From positions 310,001 through 374,000 of the forward strand of contig NZ_JABTEZ010000003.1 in NCBI RefSeq assembly GCF_015711605.1: 64,000 bases of DNA, read 5' to 3'. Made by a program: the position numbers and the translations under genes. The notes under the pieces are model-generated. The model was not told where the DNA came from. It made no database searches and saw nothing but the letters and a program-made list of their open reading frames with translations. How positions within the stretch are numbered: the stretch's first letter is position 1; each line of letters opens with the position of its first letter. The stretch is from Planomonospora sp. ID67723 (lineage in GTDB: Bacteria > Actinomycetota > Actinomycetes > Streptosporangiales > Streptosporangiaceae). This document shows, one piece after another, positions 54,881 to 62,364 of this stretch.

Positions 54881-56419
54881 TCACAGCCCGGCCGCGGCTC
54901 CGATGAGCGAGCGCGGGTCGGCCGCCCCGGCCAGCACGCCCGAGGGGAGCACGTCGATGAGGTGGGCGTGGCCGAAGGCGGAGCCGTACGGCAGCGCGCC
55001 GACCGGATGGCCGCGCCGCGCCAGGCCCTCGCCCCACGGGGCGCCCTCCTCGACCTCGACCACGGCCTCGTCAGGCGCCCGCCAGGTGTCGAAGCCGGTG
55101 CCGCCGGAACCCAGCCGCCAGCGGGCGGCCCCGATCGCCTCGCCGGGGGTCTGGCCGCAGGAGAGCAGGCGGGTGAGGACCTGGAGCAGGATCTGCGGCT
55201 GGGCGTCGCCGCCCATGGTGCCCGCGACCGCGCGGAGCGAGCCGTCGGCGTGGGTGACCAGCGCCGGGACCAGGGTGTGCGGGGGGCGGCGGCCGGGGCC
55301 GTACTCGGCGGGATGGCCCGGGACGAGGGAGAAACCGATGCCTCGGTTGTGCAGGTTGATGCCGGTGCGGGGTTCGAAGACCAGGCTGCCGAACCCGGCG
55401 GCGTTGGACTGGATCAGCGAGACGCCCATGCCGTCGCCGTCCACCGCGCACAGGTAGGTGGTGTCGCCGGAGGCGGCCAGGTCGCGCACGGCGAGCCGCC
55501 GGGCCGGATCGATCAGGGCGCGGCGCCGGTCCGCCGAGTCCAGGGCGGCGGCGACGGACGCGCCCTCGAACAGCGATTCGGGCCGGTCGTACCCGGCCAC
55601 CCGCGCGGACTCGACCAGCAGGTGGGCCCAGAGCGGGTCGGCGGGGTCGGCGGGCAGGTCGAGACCCTCCGCGACCGCGAGTCCGAGCAGCAACAGGTAG
55701 CCCTGGGAATTGGGCGGCATCGTCCACACGTCGTGCCCGAAGACCCGTGTGCGCAGCGGCTCGACCCACTCCGCGCTCCCCTTGGCCAGGTCGTCCTCGG
55801 TGTACTCGCCGCCGCCGGTCGCGAGCAGCCCTTCGCCGAACTCGCCGAGGTAGAACCCGTCCCGCCCGCCGGCCAGCGCCGTCAGAGCCCGGGCCACCCC
55901 CGGCCGCCGGACCAGGTCCCCGGCTGCCCGCGCCGGGGCGAAGTCCTCGCACAGCGGGGCGACCTTCGCCAGCCCGGGGGCCAGGAGCGGGGAGACCGGG
56001 AAACCGCCCGAGGCGTGGCCGACGGCCGGGGCGAGCACCTCGGCGAGCGGCAGCCTGCCGTACCGGCCGTGCAGGGCCAGCCAACCGTCCGCGCATCCGG
56101 GCACCGGAACCGAGCGGACGTCGTGGTGGAAGGGCATGTGCTCGTGTCCCTCGGCCCGCAGCCGCTCGGGGTCGGCGCCCGACCCCGCCCGCCCGGAGGC
56201 GTTGAGCGCCGCCGGAGCCCCCGGCCCGTCGTGCACGAGGGCGAACAGGTCCCCGCCCAGTCCGCACATGTGCGGTGCCGTCACCGCCAGCACGGCGTTG
56301 GCCGCCACGGCCGCGTCGGCCGCCGAGCCGCCCCTGTCCAGCATGGCGACCCCGGCCCTCGACGCCAGGTGATCGACCGTGCAGACCATGCCGGAGCGTG
56401 CGTAGCGCGTGTTGTGCAT
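54881..56419 (-). CDS. Gamma-glutamyltransferase family protein
   Basis: The 512-residue protein has the Ntn-hydrolase plan of gamma-glutamyltranspeptidase: GVAMLDRGGSAADAAVAANAVL near the start, MCGLGGDLFALVH, and GDTTYLCAVDGDG at about residue 320, where the first threonine of the TTY pair should be the autoprocessing nucleophile. There is no signal peptide, so it may act inside the cell. Some family members are acylases or hydrolases rather than transferases. The ATG at 56419 is preceded by a purine-rich segment at long distance, so the start is uncertain. Confidence 0.85.
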   Translation of the reverse strand: MHNTRYARSGMVCTVDHLASRAGVAMLDRGGSAADAAVAANAVLAVTAPHMCGLGGDLFALVHDGPGAPAALNASGRAGSGADPERLRAEGHEHMPFHHDVRSVPVPGCADGWLALHGRYGRLPLAEVLAPAVGHASGGFPVSPLLAPGLAKVAPLCEDFAPARAAGDLVRRPGVARALTALAGGRDGFYLGEFGEGLLATGGGEYTEDDLAKGSAEWVEPLRTRVFGHDVWTMPPNSQGYLLLLGLAVAEGLDLPADPADPLWAHLLVESARVAGYDRPESLFEGASVAAALDSADRRRALIDPARRLAVRDLAASGDTTYLCAVDGDGMGVSLIQSNAAGFGSLVFEPRTGINLHNRGIGFSLVPGHPAEYGPGRRPPHTLVPALVTHADGSLRAVAGTMGGDAQPQILLQVLTRLLSCGQTPGEAIGAARWRLGSGGTGFDTWRAPDEAVVEVEEGAPWGEGLARRGHPVGALPYGSAFGHAHLIDVLPSGVLAGAADPRSLIGAAAGL

Positions 56420-56511
56420 GTGCAGAGCGTACGGCCTCCCCTCCCGGCGAGGGCGTGCCCGCGGCGCGGGCACGGTCACGGGTCTCCCGCGGCACCTTAA
56501 GAGAATTTAAT

Positions 56512-56532
56512 CGTTAGGAACCTTTCCTAACG
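56512..56532. promoter_or_regulatory. Palindromic operator upstream of the polysaccharide-lyase-like gene
   Basis: CGTTAGGAA (56512-56520) and TTCCTAACG (56524-56532) are perfect nine-base arms with a three-base spacer, in an AT-rich pocket (GAGAATTTAATCG) 56 bases before the start codon. The form resembles operators of sugar-responsive regulators (for example ROK type) seen upstream of secreted carbohydrate enzymes; the regulator itself is inference. Confidence 0.6.
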
Positions 56533-56587
56533 AAGCTGGCTGAGGCAGGATGTCGTCACCCCCGATCCGCGTCCCGAGGTGACCGCC

Positions 56588-57643
56588 GTGACACGTCCGC
56601 GTACCGCCCTGCTGCTCCTCGCCGCCCTGGCCCTGCCGGCCTGCGCCGTCCCCGCCGCCGCATCCGTCGCCGATTCCGTCACCGGATCCTCCGGCGGGGC
56701 CGTTCCGGCCGCGGCCGGGGCCGCGCCCGCCTGGCAGCTCCGCTGGGCGCCGGAGCCCTCACGAACGGGTCTTTCCGCCTTCGAGACCGTCGAGGACGAC
56801 CGGGCGGGCTCCCACCCCGCGGCCAAACCCCACATCAAGGCGGTGGGCGACACCTTCCGGTTCGACATGCACACGGTGGACCGCGACAGCGCCGCCGACA
56901 GGCAGCGCCAGGAGGTCACCGGCATGCGCAACGGCGCGTCGTACCTGCAGTGGCGGCTCGGCGAGACCTGGCGGGTCACCTACTCGATGTACGTTCCCGG
57001 CTCGCTCAAGGCCACCAGCACCTTCACGCACATCATGCAGACCAAGCAGCCGGGCACCGGCACCTCCCCCATCACGGTGACCTCGCTGCGCAGGGTCGGC
57101 GGGAAGCAGACGATCGAGCACAAGATCTTCGCCGGTGACATCCTCGTCGGGCGGACCGATCTCGAACCGCTGCAGGACAAGTGGGTGCGGGTCGAGTACG
57201 AGATCAAGATCGGCGACGGCACCGACGGATCGGTGCGCTGGGTCATCCGCGACGGCGGGACCACGGTGATCGACGCCCGGAAGACCGGCGTCGACACCTT
57301 CCTGGCCGACCGGGTCCGTCCCAAGTGGGGCATCTACCGCTCGCTCGGCGACACCTCCGGGTCGCTGCAGAACACCTACCTGCTCCTCCGTGACATGCGC
57401 GGCTACCAGCTGACCGGCGGTACCCCCGGCCCGGGCCCCACCCCGACGCCCACGGCCGCTCCCACCGGGACGCCGGCCCCCTCGCCCGCTCCGACGGGCG
57501 CGACGCCGTGGAAGGCGGGCACCGCCTACGCCGTCGGCGCCCGGGTCACCTGGGCCGGGCTGACCTACCGGTGCCTGCAGGCGCACACCGCCCTGGCCGG
57601 CTGGGAACCGTCCAGCGCCCCCGCCCTCTGGCAGCGCGTCTAG
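56588..57643 (+). CDS. Secreted polysaccharide-lyase-like protein with CBM5/12 module
   Basis: The 351-residue precursor has a signal peptide with LPAC that might be a lipobox, then a beta-jelly-roll-like domain (about 50-275) with WRLGETWRVTYSMYVPGSL, QTKQPGTG and KWGIYRSLG, typical of the secreted heparin/alginate-lyase-like group (Polysacc_lyase). A Pro/Thr linker follows (about 285-305) and a C-terminal chitin/cellulose-binding type module with WKAGTAYAVGARVTWAGLTYRC and GWEPSSAPALWQ. The exact substrate is unknown. GTG 56588 follows CGAGGTGA; GTG 56579 is also in frame. Confidence 0.82.
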   Translation: MTRPRTALLLLAALALPACAVPAAASVADSVTGSSGGAVPAAAGAAPAWQLRWAPEPSRTGLSAFETVEDDRAGSHPAAKPHIKAVGDTFRFDMHTVDRDSAADRQRQEVTGMRNGASYLQWRLGETWRVTYSMYVPGSLKATSTFTHIMQTKQPGTGTSPITVTSLRRVGGKQTIEHKIFAGDILVGRTDLEPLQDKWVRVEYEIKIGDGTDGSVRWVIRDGGTTVIDARKTGVDTFLADRVRPKWGIYRSLGDTSGSLQNTYLLLRDMRGYQLTGGTPGPGPTPTPTAAPTGTPAPSPAPTGATPWKAGTAYAVGARVTWAGLTYRCLQAHTALAGWEPSSAPALWQRV

Positions 57644-57705
57644 ACCGCGATCCGCGCTACCCCGACCGGTGCGGCCGGCCGGGGCGGGGGCGGCGCAGAC
57701 GCGGT

Positions 57706-57751
57706 CCGGGCGATGACGGAAGCACAGGCCGGGCGATGACGGAAGCGCAGG
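57706..57751. repeat. Tandem 23-base direct repeat
   Basis: Two adjacent copies (57706-57728 and 57729-57751) of a unit beginning CCGGGCGATGACGGAAGC differ at one position. It lies just upstream of the response-regulator gene. A partial third copy (CTGGGCAATAAGG) follows. It could be a slipped duplication or a binding-site repeat. Confidence 0.6.
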
Positions 57752-57816
57752 CTGGGCAATAAGGTGTCGGGCATCCCCGGACCCGCCGGACCGGGCCGTC
57801 CGCACAGGAGCGCTCG

Positions 57817-58497
57817 ATGGCAGGGCATCGGATTCTCGTCGTCGACGACGACGCGGCGATCCTGCGCTCCCTGGGCAGGGGCCTGCGGCTGGCGGGGTTC
57901 TCCGTGGAGACCGCCGCTTCCGGGAGCCGGGCGTTGGATCTGGCGGGAGGGGCCGACGCGGTCGTCCTCGACGTATCGATGCCCGGGCTGCCGGGGACGG
58001 AGGTGTGCACCCGGCTGCGGGCCTCGGGTTCGGAGGTGCCGGTGCTGATGCTGTCGGCCATGGACGAGACGGCCGACCGGGTGGCCGGGCTGGCCGCCGG
58101 GGCCGACGACTACGTCGTCAAGCCGTTCGACCTGGAGGAGCTGGTGCTGCGGCTGCGCGCCCTGCTGCGCCGGGCCGGCCGCACGCCCGGCGCCCTGGTC
58201 CGGGTGGGCCCGCTGACGGTCGATCCGGCCGCCCGAAGGGTCGCCCTGGGCGGCAGGGAGGTCGGGCTGACGCGGCGGGAGTTCGACCTGCTGGAGGTGC
58301 TGGCGCGCAACGCGGGAGTCGTGCTGTCGCGCCCGGTGCTGCTGGAGCGGGTCTGGGGATACGACTTCGAGGTGACCGGCAACGCGGTGGACACCTTCGT
58401 CGGTTACCTGCGGCGCAAGCTGGAGGCGGGGGGAGAGCCTCGCATGGTGCACACGGTGCGCGGGGTCGGATTCGTGCTGCGGGAGTCCCCGCCGTGA
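57817..58497 (+). CDS. Response regulator, OmpR/PhoB family
   Basis: The 226-residue protein has a receiver domain ([11 protein letters not shown], phospho-acceptor aspartate in VVLDVSMPG near residue 50, KPF lysine) and a winged-helix DNA-binding domain (about 130-225) ending [13 protein letters not shown]. It is the partner of the histidine kinase encoded 55 bases downstream. ATG 57817 is preceded by the weak CAGGAG. Confidence 0.9.
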   Translation: MAGHRILVVDDDAAILRSLGRGLRLAGFSVETAASGSRALDLAGGADAVVLDVSMPGLPGTEVCTRLRASGSEVPVLMLSAMDETADRVAGLAAGADDYVVKPFDLEELVLRLRALLRRAGRTPGALVRVGPLTVDPAARRVALGGREVGLTRREFDLLEVLARNAGVVLSRPVLLERVWGYDFEVTGNAVDTFVGYLRRKLEAGGEPRMVHTVRGVGFVLRESPP

Positions 58498-58552
58498 TCC
58501 CGTCGCCCGGCGCCGAACCGGCAGGGAGCCCCTCACCGCCGCGGGGGCGGTC

Positions 58553-60163
58553 GTGAACCGGCCGGCCGCCGCTCCCGGGACGGCCGGGAGGCGTCTCGCG
58601 GGGCGTCCGGCCATGCGGCTGTCCACCCGTTTCGCCGTCTGCCTCGCCGTGCTGGTGCCGCTCCTGGTGCTGCTGGCCGGGGCGCTCGTGCTGGGCCTGG
58701 CCGCCCAGGACCTGCGCGAGGAGCGGGACCGGCAACTGACGGTACGGCTGCGCGCGCTGACGCCGATGGCCTCGACCTACGCCCGGCGGGCCCGCCTGAC
58801 GACCGGCACGGCGCCCGACCTCCTCGGCCGGCGGCTGGCGGTGGCGGCCACGGGCGCGGAGAGCCCGGGCGGGATGTACCTCGAGGTGCCCGGGATCGAG
58901 CCGCTCGTCGTCGGAGCCGTGCCCGCGGTCCTGCCCGCAGCCGGGGCCGGGCCGGGCGAGGCCGGAAAGGGCGGGATCCTCGCCGGCGGAGCGATCGGAC
59001 CGGCCACCTTCACCGACGGCGGGCGGCGGTGGCGGTTCGCGGCGGCGGATCTCGGCGTCCGCGGTGACCGGGGCCGGCTGTGGGTGTTCGACCCGGAGGA
59101 CCGCCTGTCCGGGCAGTTCCGCACGCTCGTCAGGAGGGTGGGGCTGACCACGCTGGTCGCGGCGGGCGCGGGGGCCGCGGCCGGTCTGGGGCTCGGCCGC
59201 TTCGCGGTCCGGCCGCTGACGGCACTCCGCCGGCAGGCGCGCGGGATCGACGCGCCGTCCCGTACGGGCGCCCGGCTGACGACCGCCTCGGGGGTCGCCG
59301 AGATCGACGAGCTGGCCGGTCTGGTCAACGAGCTGCTGGACCGGCGGGACGCGGCGGTGACGCGCACGGGCGAGGCGCTGGAGACCGCCCGCGCCTTCGC
59401 CGCCACGGCCGCGCACGAGCTGCGGACACCGCTGACCAGCATGGGCACCAACCTGGGCCTGCTCGACCACCCGGAGCTGGACCCGGCCGAGCGTGCCGAG
59501 ACCGTCGCGGACCTGGTCGCCGAGCATGCCCGGATGCAGCGCCTGATCATGATGCTGCGCGGGCTGGCCCGCGGTGAACTGCTCGACCCCGCGGCCTTCA
59601 CCGAGGTCGACCTGACCGAGATCGTGGCCGCCGCGGCCGAGGACGCCCGCCGCCGCCACCCGCACGCAGTCATCACCACCGTGCTCGCGGACGGCCTCCC
59701 CGTCCGCGGATGGGCGGAAGGGCTGCGGATGATCGTGGACAACCTGCTCGACAACGCCGCGCTCCACGGTGCGGACGCCCACGGCCACGCCACGATCACC
59801 GTCATCCTGTCTCCGGCTCCGGTTCCGGCTCTCTCCCCGGTCACGCCCCCGGACGGCCCGTCCTCCGACCTCCCCGCTCCGGCCGGCGGCGTCGTCCTCG
59901 CCGTCCAGGACGCCGGCCCCGGCATCCCGCCCGCCGACCGGGAAACGGTGTTCGCCCGGTTCCACCGGCGCGCCGGCAGCCCCGGCTCCGGCCTCGGCCT
60001 CACCCTGGTCCACCAGCAGACGACGCTGCACGGCGGCACCGTCACCGTGACCGGCCCGCACGGCGGCGCCGGGGGGGACGGCGGCGGGACACGCGTCGAG
60101 GTGCTCCTGCCGTGGGCGGGCCGCCCGGCGGAGCGGCCCGCAGCCGTGTCCTGGCTGAAGTGA
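58553..60163 (+). CDS. Sensor histidine kinase
   Basis: The 536-residue protein has a first membrane helix at about 25-50, an extracytoplasmic sensor region (about 55-195), a second helix (about 200-220), a HAMP-like linker and the kinase core: H box AAHELRTPLTS near residue 285, N box MIVDNLLDNAALHG, G1 VQDAGPGIP and G2 SGLGLTLV. The order matches the response regulator upstream, making a two-component system; the signal is unknown. The start is GTG 58553, with an ATG at 58613 as alternative. Confidence 0.88.
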   Translation: MNRPAAAPGTAGRRLAGRPAMRLSTRFAVCLAVLVPLLVLLAGALVLGLAAQDLREERDRQLTVRLRALTPMASTYARRARLTTGTAPDLLGRRLAVAATGAESPGGMYLEVPGIEPLVVGAVPAVLPAAGAGPGEAGKGGILAGGAIGPATFTDGGRRWRFAAADLGVRGDRGRLWVFDPEDRLSGQFRTLVRRVGLTTLVAAGAGAAAGLGLGRFAVRPLTALRRQARGIDAPSRTGARLTTASGVAEIDELAGLVNELLDRRDAAVTRTGEALETARAFAATAAHELRTPLTSMGTNLGLLDHPELDPAERAETVADLVAEHARMQRLIMMLRGLARGELLDPAAFTEVDLTEIVAAAAEDARRRHPHAVITTVLADGLPVRGWAEGLRMIVDNLLDNAALHGADAHGHATITVILSPAPVPALSPVTPPDGPSSDLPAPAGGVVLAVQDAGPGIPPADRETVFARFHRRAGSPGSGLGLTLVHQQTTLHGGTVTVTGPHGGAGGDGGGTRVEVLLPWAGRPAERPAAVSWLK

Positions 60164-60274
60164 CCGTCGGGGACGCCGCGCCGACCGCCACGGAACCCCG
60201 GCGACCCCGGTCGCCGCGGCGTCGCCAGGTCGGCGGAGTCCCGTCCCCCGGCCGCCGGTCCGGTCGCCCCACCC

Positions 60275-60967
60275 TCAGGGGAGTTCCAGGTCGGGTTCCC
60301 CGAGGGCGCTCCGGAGATGGGCCATCAGGTGCCGGAGCGCCTGGAAGCGTTCGCGGGCCGGTGCGGTCAGCAGCGCGTCCAGCAGGTCCTCCTCGTGCTC
60401 GGTCAGCGGCACCATGCGCAGATGGGCCATGCGGCGCGAGCCCGCGGTCCGGGGGACGTCGTGGATCGCGTACAGCGCGTCGACGACGGTCTCGACGCAG
60501 ATCGACGACCAGAAACCCTGCTCCCGGACGTCACCCGACTCGGCCGCCCGATCGAGCTTGGCCTGGCCGTGCCAGAGAAGCGAGGCGAGGTTCTGGCGGG
60601 CCTCGACCGAGGTCCGGTACGTTTCCAGTACCGCCCGCGCCCGCGCGGCCAGCCGCTCCGCCGGGCCGGAGTCGTGCACCACCTCGCCCTCGAGAAAGGC
60701 GAAGAGCCACGACGTGCGCGCCCGGTCGAAGCGCGCGAGCCAGGCCGCCTCGGTCCGCGCGATCCACTCGACCAGCAGCCCGTCACGGACGGTGCGCCGG
60801 GAGACCGGAAGCGACGTCTGCTCGGCGGTGACCACCAGGAGATCGACGTCGGACGTGGGGCGATGCTCGCGCCGGGCCACCGAACCGCCGATCAGGACGG
60901 CGAGGACGTCGTCGCGGGCGGCGAGTTCGCCGGCCGCCCTGACGGCGAGGGCGTGGTGAAGATCCAT
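60275..60967 (-). CDS. Nucleotidyltransferase-domain protein
   Basis: The 230-residue protein has an N-terminal minimal nucleotidyltransferase domain with LIGGSVARREHRPTSDVDLLVV, including the GS and DxD-type catalytic residues, and a C-terminal helical region (about 110-225) like those of HEPN-type or DUF4111 partners. The substrate could be a small molecule or a protein or tRNA. It stands alone, without an antitoxin partner. Confidence 0.82.
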   Translation of the reverse strand: MDLHHALAVRAAGELAARDDVLAVLIGGSVARREHRPTSDVDLLVVTAEQTSLPVSRRTVRDGLLVEWIARTEAAWLARFDRARTSWLFAFLEGEVVHDSGPAERLAARARAVLETYRTSVEARQNLASLLWHGQAKLDRAAESGDVREQGFWSSICVETVVDALYAIHDVPRTAGSRRMAHLRMVPLTEHEEDLLDALLTAPARERFQALRHLMAHLRSALGEPDLELP

Positions 60968-61104
60968 CCCACGACTCTCGGCCCCCGCGCCGTCCGGCGC
61001 AATCCGCCGTGGACGACGTGGAAGGCCAGGCCGTACGGTGTCGGCCTCCGGGGCGCCTTCCGCCGGGCCGTCCGGTGAAGGGGCGGGCCGCCCCGGGCCG
61101 GAGG

Positions 61105-62217
61105 TCAGCCGGTCGCGGTGGCGTCCGCCGGGCCGGTGGTCTCGTGCGCGGCCGTACGGCGCCAGGCGGGGCGCCCGGCGGTGTAGGTGGCCAGGCAGCG
61201 GCCCGGTCCGTCGTGGAGCAGGGCGGTGCAGGCGGTCTCAGCGTCGGCCTCGACCGCGAAGACGGCGAAGTCGGCACGGCTGCCCGCCTCCAGGCCGCCC
61301 AGGCGGCCGGGACCCTCGGCCAGGCCCAGGGCCCGGGCTCCGCCGAGGGTCAGGGACTCGACCAGGAAGCGGTCCACGGCGGGATCGCGGGGGAGGGTGC
61401 GGCCGAGCACGCGGGCGGCGGTCAGCGGGTCGCCGCCGGTCCGGGTGCCGACGGCGATCGTGTTCTCGCCGTCCAGCAGGCCCTCGGCGGCGAAGGGGGA
61501 GGAGAGGACCGCGACGGTTCCCCGGGCGCGCAGGAGCTTGCGGCCGGCCTCGCCGAGCGGGCCGGAGAGCGCCACGTGGGTGCCGGGGCCCAGTGCGCCC
61601 ACCCGGTCCAGGAAGCCGGCGTCCAGGAAGACCGCGTCCGGGAATCCGGAGTCCGGGGCTGCGGTGGGGCGGCCGAGTTCGACCAGGAGCCGCAGGCCGA
61701 AGGTCCTGGACAGGATGGCCAGGTCCTCCATGACCACGGGGTCGGGGGAGTGCGCGGCGATGCCGATGATCCCGGGGTGGTCCACCTCGCGGATGGCGGT
61801 GATGAGCCGGTCGCGCTCGCTCGCCTCCCAGAGGTGCTCGTCCTCGCAGCGCGTCTCCAGGTAGGTCACCCCGCCGAGGGCGGTCTCGCCGGGGACGGAG
61901 GCGGCGTCCAGGTCGGCGGCCACGCCGGCGACCGCGGTGACGCCGTGGGCGGGCGCGGACAGGAGACCCCGGTCGAGCCGGACGTGCGCGTCGATCAGCC
62001 CGGGAACGATCATGCCCGGCCAGTGCACCGAGCCGGAGTCGGGATGGGCGGCCTCGATCTCCGCGCGGGGTCCGACGGCGATCACCCGGTCGCCCCGGAC
62101 GGCGAGCGCGCCGTCGGCGACCGGCGGTCCGGAGACGGGCAGCAGCAGCGGGGCGCTGTGCACCGTCACCGCGGAGAGCGCATGCGTGCCGAGGAGGCGA
62201 CCGGCGCGCATGGGCAT
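61105..62217 (-). CDS. Amidohydrolase-fold protein with degenerate metal site
   Basis: The 370-residue protein has the amidohydrolase plan: an N-terminal beta sandwich (VTVHSAPLLLPVSGPPVADGALAVRGDRVIAVGP), PGLIDAHVRL where the usual HxH reads H-V-R, IGIAAHSPDP, THVALSGP, and a C-terminal LGGLEAGSRADFAVFAV. The second histidine of HxH and the late aspartate (usually in a GTD-type motif; here GTRTG) are missing. So it may not bind metal normally, or may use a different mechanism. It is closest in style to imidazolonepropionase/aminofutalosine-deaminase-like proteins. ATG 62217 follows AGGAGTGCCT. Confidence 0.75.
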   Translation of the reverse strand: MPMRAGRLLGTHALSAVTVHSAPLLLPVSGPPVADGALAVRGDRVIAVGPRAEIEAAHPDSGSVHWPGMIVPGLIDAHVRLDRGLLSAPAHGVTAVAGVAADLDAASVPGETALGGVTYLETRCEDEHLWEASERDRLITAIREVDHPGIIGIAAHSPDPVVMEDLAILSRTFGLRLLVELGRPTAAPDSGFPDAVFLDAGFLDRVGALGPGTHVALSGPLGEAGRKLLRARGTVAVLSSPFAAEGLLDGENTIAVGTRTGGDPLTAARVLGRTLPRDPAVDRFLVESLTLGGARALGLAEGPGRLGGLEAGSRADFAVFAVEADAETACTALLHDGPGRCLATYTAGRPAWRRTAAHETTGPADATATG

Positions 62218-62364
62218 AGGCACTCCTGTCCGAAGGTCCTCCGGAGAGACTAGACGGGCCGGTCCGGACTTCTCAAACACCCCGGCTTCCGTGGCGCAGG
62301 GAGGTCCTGCTGATTCAAGGAAGGCCGTTGATCTCCGCTTGACTGCTATATAACGTCATTTATC

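Noticed and set aside
61105-62217. Calling the amidohydrolase-like gene a pseudogene
   Set aside because: The frame is intact, has a good ribosome-binding site and normal length; only specific residues are changed.
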